Assembly (NCBI GenBank): GCA_948439925.1
Contig: CAOJNR010000044.1
Span: forward strand, 1-8,367
DNA: 8,367 bases
DNA from: an uncultured Clostridia bacterium
Lineage (GTDB): Bacteria > Bacillota > Clostridia > Christensenellales > UBA1242
Reading direction: 5' to 3'
Below are positions 5,124 through 8,367 of this stretch, one piece after another. Under the pieces are notes generated by a model that was not told where the DNA came from, ran no database searches, and saw nothing but the letters and a program-made list of their open reading frames with translations. The translations under genes and the position numbers were made by a program. Numbering within the stretch: position 1 is the first letter of the stretch; each line of letters begins with the position of its first letter.

Positions 5124-5783
5124 TTAGTTTTCTCCCAAATTGTTTTCATTTTTGTTTTCGAAACTGTTTTCATTTTTGTTTTTAAGATAGTTTTTAAATT
5201 CATCAAGTATCTTTTTTCGAACAGGCTCAAAGTTTTCACGATGTGATTCAATGTTTTTGTTGTAAAGAAATTTTGCATTTTTTACAGAAGTGCGATAAAC
5301 CAGGCAGAAATCGTCACTCATTTCAATGTTATAATGAGATGAGTTTGATATGATAGATAAGAAATGAGCTTGGCTTTCAAGAAATGATTGAGCCAATTTC
5401 TCTATGTTTTCCATAAGAAATTTTGTTGCACTTTCAAACATTCTTTGTTTCTGCAAAAGATGAATAGTTCCTCGCTTTGCTTCATAACCACTGATCTTAT
5501 TTGCCTTTTCCAAATATGAACTATCATATTTCGCCATGCCTGGAAAAAATCCTTGTAATGTTTTTAAATTCTTTTCCTTGTCTTTAAAATAATTAGTTAT
5601 ATATTGAAATGGTTGTTTTTCAATAGCTCCCGTATAGATACAGTTTGTCTGATCTTTTGTGAAAGATTTTTCATCATCCAATTCTTTAAAAAAGAATATT
5701 CCGTTGTCATCAAGATAATCTTTTAATAGAAACACACCTGCAACTATAACTGAGTTCGGAATTTCATTAATATTATTTTTCAT
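5124..5783 (-). CDS. Hypothetical protein with Asn/Glu/Lys-rich repeat tail
   Basis: A 219-residue soluble protein that I do not recognise. It has no signal peptide and no convincing membrane helix. The N-terminal third (VIVAGVFLLKDYLDDNGIFFFKELDD) mixes hydrophobic strands and helices. Residues about 105-205 look largely helical and charged. The C-terminus (202-217) is two copies of an 8-residue NKNENxxx unit, encoded by an 18-bp direct repeat at a 24-bp period (5141-5158 and 5165-5182). ATG 5783 is preceded by AAGGGGG (5794-5788) at a normal distance and by a good promoter, so the gene is probably real. It is separated from the metalloprotease gene by a terminator and is therefore its own unit. 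Confidence 0.72.
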   Translation of the reverse strand: MKNNINEIPNSVIVAGVFLLKDYLDDNGIFFFKELDDEKSFTKDQTNCIYTGAIEKQPFQYITNYFKDKEKNLKTLQGFFPGMAKYDSSYLEKANKISGYEAKRGTIHLLQKQRMFESATKFLMENIEKLAQSFLESQAHFLSIISNSSHYNIEMSDDFCLVYRTSVKNAKFLYNKNIESHRENFEPVRKKILDEFKNYLKNKNENSFENKNENNLGEN

Positions 5784-5803
5784 AGTTCCCCCTTACAAGT
5801 TCT

Positions 5804-5831
5804 ATTATACTTAGATTACGCGTTTTGTCAA
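5804..5831 (-). promoter_or_regulatory. Promoter of the hypothetical gene at 5124-5783
   Basis: On the minus strand, perfect -35 TTGACA (5831-5826) and perfect -10 TATAAT (5809-5804) are spaced by 16 bases. The start would be near 5797, just before the AAGGGGG site. The -35 lies in the 13-base string CCTATTGACAAAA (5835-5823), which recurs exactly at the metalloprotease promoter. Confidence 0.83.
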
Positions 5832-5841
5832 TAGGGCAGGT

Positions 5842-5880
5842 GAAAAAATATTAATAAGATATGTTTTTATCAATATTTCA
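5842..5880. repeat. Imperfect inverted repeat upstream of the 5783 promoter
   Basis: AATATT-A-ATAA (5847-5857) faces TTAT-C-AATATT (5867-5877) around a 9-base centre, flanked by outer TGAAA/TTTCA. It lies between the metalloprotease terminator and the -35 of the next gene, so it could be an operator or a secondary hairpin. It is A/T only and may be chance. Confidence 0.35.
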
Positions 5881-5905
5881 TTTTATTAATGTTATTCTTG
5901 CATTT

Positions 5906-5938
5906 AAAAAAAACTTATGCGATTTGCATAAGCCTTTT
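5906..5938 (-). terminator. Terminator of the metalloprotease gene
   Basis: On the minus strand, CTTATGC (5932-5926) pairs with GCATAAG (5920-5914) around a 5-base loop and is followed by eight Ts (5913-5906). It starts 4 bases after the TAA stop at 5939-5937. The plus-strand string AAAAAACTTATGC plus the following 10 bases nearly repeats at 7378-7400. Confidence 0.85.
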
Positions 5939-7331
5939 ATTGAACAGAGTTTTCAATTTGATTTTGATCTTCTTTCAGCCAAGAGCGGATTTGCTTGCTG
6001 TAAGCAAAAACACTTTGTGTGGTTGGTTTGTAAAGTTTTGAAAAAGTGAGTTTGATTTTGCTGTTTGAATTTGTGAATGTATAATTTGTATCGAAAGACA
6101 ATACGTAGTCATTAACTTTTATAAACAACTTATCTTTATTATTTCCATAACATAAAATTTCATCATCATAATAAAAATTAACTTTTGAGTCTGGATTGGT
6201 GAATAAAAGTTCGCCAAAGTTGCAAACTTCATAGTTTCCAAATTCCAATTCATACTCTTCATCTATAATGTAAGGCGTTTTAAAATATGAATATTCTTCG
6301 TCTTTCATCTCGCGGTGTTTAAGCTCTTCAAAAGCAAAAATGTTAGTTATAGGTTCAAACGTAAGAGTGTTGCCAAGACCACTTAAAACATTGTTTATGT
6401 CAGCAGGCAGGTATGGGCTGTTTTGAATTGAAGCTTTTAAAGTGTTCAAATCAAGCTCTTTGAATTTTTCTCTATAAATTTTTAAAATTGTGTTTTTAAG
6501 TCCATATTTTTCGTCATGGTCATCATAGTGGTCAATAAAGTCTTGAATCTCATCATCTGTCATACTGTTTGTTGGTGATCTGTATAAAGCGTCCAAAAAG
6601 GCAACATCATTTTCATATAATCCAACCATAGCGTTTGAAGCTGATTGCATAATTGTTTCTTTTGTTGCATTTTCGTTCAAATATGCATCACCGCAACCAA
6701 AAGTATGCATAAACTCATGTCTGAAAACATTTGCAAATTTTCTGCCATCATTTGCAAACGTTGAGTTGATTAGGATGGAACTATTCACATACTCAAAAAG
6801 ACTAAAACCCTTGTCGGTATCTTCAAAACTATTTTTCGTTAGTCCGCCTTTGCTGGAATCAAGTTCATCACTTATATAAACATCTATTGCATATTTATCA
6901 TTCTCAATGTCATCTTTTATTGGCGAATAGTTTAACACGAACTGATAGTTTGGGTTGACAACTTTAAAAATTTCATTGTATTCTTCAATAACATCTTCAA
7001 GAATGAGCTTTTGCGTAAAGGTTGGCTGGAAGCAAATATTAACTTTTGTTGGAGCGTCTTTATAATAAGCTCGGCGTGCAATTCCATTTGCTGAAATATA
7101 AATTTTATCAGTTCCACCAAAAATTTTTTCAAGGCGAGCTTGTGAATCAACTATGTCGGGGATTCGAATCACATCAACAAGGTGTGAAGGTGGTTTGACA
7201 GGCTCAGTTGGAGTGACATTTGGCTTGGATTTTGTTTTTGAGCAACCAGCGCCATTAAGAATTAAAACAAAAATTATCCCCAGCTCTGTGAGGAAGGTTG
7301 CAACTTTATATCTCTTCTTATTTTTTATCAT
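5937..7331 (-). CDS. Putative zinc metalloprotease, HExxHxxGxxD type, exported (probable lipoprotein)
   Basis: A 464-residue predicted secreted protein. The N-terminus is basic (MIKNKKRYK), followed by a hydrophobic stretch and Cys30. The preceding NGAG is a poor lipobox (no Leu at -3), so lipidation is likely but not certain. A Pro/Thr/Lys-rich linker follows (about 33-49). The catalytic motif is HEFMHTFGCGD, with His205, Glu206, His209 and Asp215, and a possible Met-turn at Met228 in ETIMQS. This pattern is metzincin-like with Asp as third zinc ligand, as known in snapalysin-type (M7) enzymes, but I cannot assign the family. The region after the active site (about 245-290) is acidic, and the C-terminal 100 residues look beta-rich and may form a separate module. 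No Shine-Dalgarno precedes ATG 7331 and the -10 is 6 bases away, suggesting a leaderless mRNA. The substrate is unknown. Confidence 0.82.
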   Translation of the reverse strand: MIKNKKRYKVATFLTELGIIFVLILNGAGCSKTKSKPNVTPTEPVKPPSHLVDVIRIPDIVDSQARLEKIFGGTDKIYISANGIARRAYYKDAPTKVNICFQPTFTQKLILEDVIEEYNEIFKVVNPNYQFVLNYSPIKDDIENDKYAIDVYISDELDSSKGGLTKNSFEDTDKGFSLFEYVNSSILINSTFANDGRKFANVFRHEFMHTFGCGDAYLNENATKETIMQSASNAMVGLYENDVAFLDALYRSPTNSMTDDEIQDFIDHYDDHDEKYGLKNTILKIYREKFKELDLNTLKASIQNSPYLPADINNVLSGLGNTLTFEPITNIFAFEELKHREMKDEEYSYFKTPYIIDEEYELEFGNYEVCNFGELLFTNPDSKVNFYYDDEILCYGNNKDKLFIKVNDYVLSFDTNYTFTNSNSKIKLTFSKLYKPTTQSVFAYSKQIRSWLKEDQNQIENSVQ

Positions 7332-7337
7332 ACTTAA

Positions 7338-7366
7338 ATTTTACAATAAAGTTCCACTTTTGTCAA
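7338..7366 (-). promoter_or_regulatory. Promoter of the metalloprotease gene, abutting the start codon
   Basis: On the minus strand, perfect -35 TTGACA (7366-7361) and -10 TAAAAT (7343-7338) are spaced by 17 bases. Six bases separate the -10 from ATG 7331, so the expected transcription start coincides with the start codon. The surrounding string CCTATTGACAAAA (7370-7358) is identical to that at 5835-5823. Confidence 0.76.
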
Positions 7367-7377
7367 TAGGCGCGATT

Positions 7378-7408
7378 AAAAAACTTATGCAATTTGCATA
7401 TGTTTTTT
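7378..7408. terminator. Orphan terminator-like hairpin between divergent genes
   Basis: AAAAAAC-T-TATGC (7378-7390) faces GCATA-T-GTTTTTT (7396-7408) around a 5-base loop, with one T-T mismatch. It has T runs on both strands. It lies just upstream of the metalloprotease promoter, and no gene in the window ends here: the neighbour to the right is transcribed away from it. Its left part matches the real metalloprotease terminator at 5908-5930 in 22 of 23 bases. Confidence 0.65.
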
Positions 7409-7480
7409 AAATAAAAATGAAAGATCAAATAAGAAGAGATTTTTATAATTTATTGCAACATACTTCCATTTAAACTAAAA

Positions 7481-7493
7481 ATGTTATAAACAT
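7481..7493. promoter_or_regulatory. Small palindrome just upstream of the YjbR-gene promoter
   Basis: ATGTT-ATA-AACAT is a symmetric 13-base site ending 10 bases before the -35. It could be an operator, but sites of this size are common by chance in A+T-rich DNA. Confidence 0.25.
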
Positions 7494-7503
7494 AAAATAA
7501 ATT

Positions 7504-7532
7504 TTGAAAAAACTGGCTATGTGTGATATAAT
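7504..7532 (+). promoter_or_regulatory. Promoter of the YjbR-HAD operon
   Basis: -35 TTGAAA (7504-7509) and -10 TATAAT (7527-7532) are spaced by 17 bases, with an extended TG one base before the -10. The start would be near 7539, leaving a leader of about 31 bases without a clear Shine-Dalgarno (the best is AAAGTTGGA at 7553-7561). Confidence 0.82.
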
Positions 7533-7569
7533 ATTACCTAGAAAAGTCGTTTAAAGTTGGATTTTTAAA

Positions 7570-8244
7570 ATGGATGATATTTTAAAACAAGTTTTTAAAA
7601 ATAAGTCAGTTGACTATGCAAAGCTTGAAAATTTTGGATTTATAAAATATGGCGATAGATATGAATATTCCACAAATATTTTAAGTGGTCAGATGAAAAT
7701 GATTGTCACTATTGAAAATAATGAAATAAAAACAAAGATATTTGACATTGAGAATAATGAGCCCTACACTCTTTTCTTGGTTGAAGGTGTGGCTGGCAAG
7801 TTTGTTGGAGAGGTTAGACAAGAATATAATAAAGTGCTGGAAGAGATTGCAAAAAAATGTTTTAAAACTGAGATTTTTAAAAGTGATCAATCAAAGCAGG
7901 TCATAAATTATGTTAAGTCTAAATATAACGACGAACTTGAATTTTTATGGGAAAAGTTTGACAATAATGCAATTTGGCGTCGCGAAGACAATCGCAAATG
8001 GTATGGACTTTTGGTCACACTTTCAAAAAGAAAACTTGGGATTGAAAGTGATGAAAAAGTTGAAATCATTATTCTGCGCATGAAAAGCGAGGATATAGTA
8101 AGGCTTGTGGATAATGAGAAATATTTTCCAGCATATCACATGAACAAGAAAAATTGGGTAACGATTTGCCTAGATGGAAAGGTTGACTTGAAAGAGATTT
8201 ATGAAAAGATTGACCAAAGTTACATTTTGGCAAAGAAAAAGTGA
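7570..8244 (+). CDS. Two-domain MmcQ/YjbR-family protein
   Basis: A 224-residue cytoplasmic protein. Residues about 105-224 match the MmcQ/YjbR (CyaY-like fold) domain: AIWRREDNRKWYGLL (134-148), the VEIIILRMKSED strand and helix (164-175), and the signature PAYHMNKKNW followed by DG (187-203), ending in IDQSYILA. The family is annotated as DNA-binding in databases, but the biochemical role of most members is not established. Residues 1-100 form an extra N-terminal domain with alternating strands and helices. Such two-domain versions are longer than the usual single-domain proteins of about 115-120 residues. ATG 7570 gives a sensible N-terminus (MDDILKQVF) although no strong ribosome binding site is present. 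The HAD-like gene starts 14 bases after the stop, so the two are probably co-transcribed. Confidence 0.88.
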   Translation: MDDILKQVFKNKSVDYAKLENFGFIKYGDRYEYSTNILSGQMKMIVTIENNEIKTKIFDIENNEPYTLFLVEGVAGKFVGEVRQEYNKVLEEIAKKCFKTEIFKSDQSKQVINYVKSKYNDELEFLWEKFDNNAIWRREDNRKWYGLLVTLSKRKLGIESDEKVEIIILRMKSEDIVRLVDNEKYFPAYHMNKKNWVTICLDGKVDLKEIYEKIDQSYILAKKK

Positions 8245-8258
8245 GCGAAGGAGAAATT

Positions 8259-8367
8259 ATGAAAATTGGTGTTGATATTGACGGGGTGGTGTTTAACACA
8301 GAGCTTTTGTGGGCAACCCATGCTGAGATTTTTGATGTTGATGTGCTAAAACGCAACAGTCTTATTC
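8259..8367 (+). CDS. HAD-like phosphatase, 3'-truncated by the window edge
   Basis: Only the first 36 codons are in the window, beginning MKIGVDIDGVVFNTE. The DxDGVVxxT string is HAD motif I; the first Asp (residue 6) would be the nucleophile and the second (residue 8) the acid/base. The form IGVDIDGVV is typical of 5'(3')-deoxyribonucleotidase-like and related small HAD phosphohydrolases, but the substrate cannot be judged from this part. AAGGAG at 8248-8253 is 5 bases before the ATG. The 14-base gap after the YjbR-family stop and the absence of a promoter indicate an operon. Confidence 0.82.
   Translation, partial: MKIGVDIDGVVFNTELLWATHAEIFDVDVLKRNSLI

Noticed and set aside
7153..7410. Plus-strand open frame across the 5' end of the metalloprotease gene
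   Set aside because: It is antisense to the signal peptide and promoter, and has no ribosome binding site or coding character.
8069..8356. Minus-strand open frame of 95 codons over the YjbR/HAD junction
   Set aside because: It is antisense to the YjbR signature and HAD motif I, both clearly coding on the plus strand.

Overview
The window looks like chromosomal DNA of a low-GC, Gram-positive-type bacterium (Bacillota/Clostridia-like, possibly an uncultured gut lineage). The evidence is strongly A+T-rich DNA, consensus TTGACA/TATAAT promoters, AGGAGG ribosome binding sites, short hairpin-plus-T-run terminators, a lipoprotein signal of the LTAC-GG type and a Firmicutes-style cardiolipin synthase. 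TGA is used as a stop and tryptophan is encoded by TGG, so the standard bacterial code applies. The exact taxon cannot be fixed from this sequence.

Layout. 1-1163 is the 3' part of a cardiolipin synthase with two HKD motifs, closed by a terminator. 1293-2117 is a lipoprotein gene with its own promoter and terminator. 2209-2563 is a tRNA locus: a near-consensus promoter, a 5' fragment of a tRNA gene, about 140 bp of unidentified sequence, an intact tRNA-Arg(ACG), then a terminator. 2564-2850 is a gene-free A+T-rich stretch full of ATCAAAA/TTTTGAT words and inverted repeats. 2891-3493 (membrane-anchored C39-like cysteine peptidase) and 3612-4028 (PPOX/FMN split-barrel protein) sit behind near-identical extended -10 promoters. 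4136-5008 is a two-pass membrane protein with a His/Gly/Ser-rich head and a zinc-ribbon tail. A 13-bp-stem bidirectional terminator separates it from the convergent minus-strand genes 5124-5783 (unknown protein) and 5937-7331 (HExxHxxGxxD metalloprotease, probably a lipoprotein). Diverging from these, 7570-8244 (two-domain MmcQ/YjbR protein) and 8259 to the edge (HAD-like phosphatase, partial) form a short operon.

Most genes are single transcription units, each with its own promoter and terminator; only the last two look co-transcribed. Several products act at the envelope (cardiolipin synthase, two lipoproteins, the anchored C39-like protease, the two-pass zinc-ribbon protein), but nothing ties them into one pathway.

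I found no CRISPR array, complete mobile element, toxin-antitoxin pair or recognisable defence system. The most unusual items are the broken tRNA copy with its unexplained insert, two apparently leaderless genes with identical -10-to-ATG geometry, the duplicated promoter block, and an orphan terminator hairpin upstream of the metalloprotease gene that nearly matches the one downstream of it.
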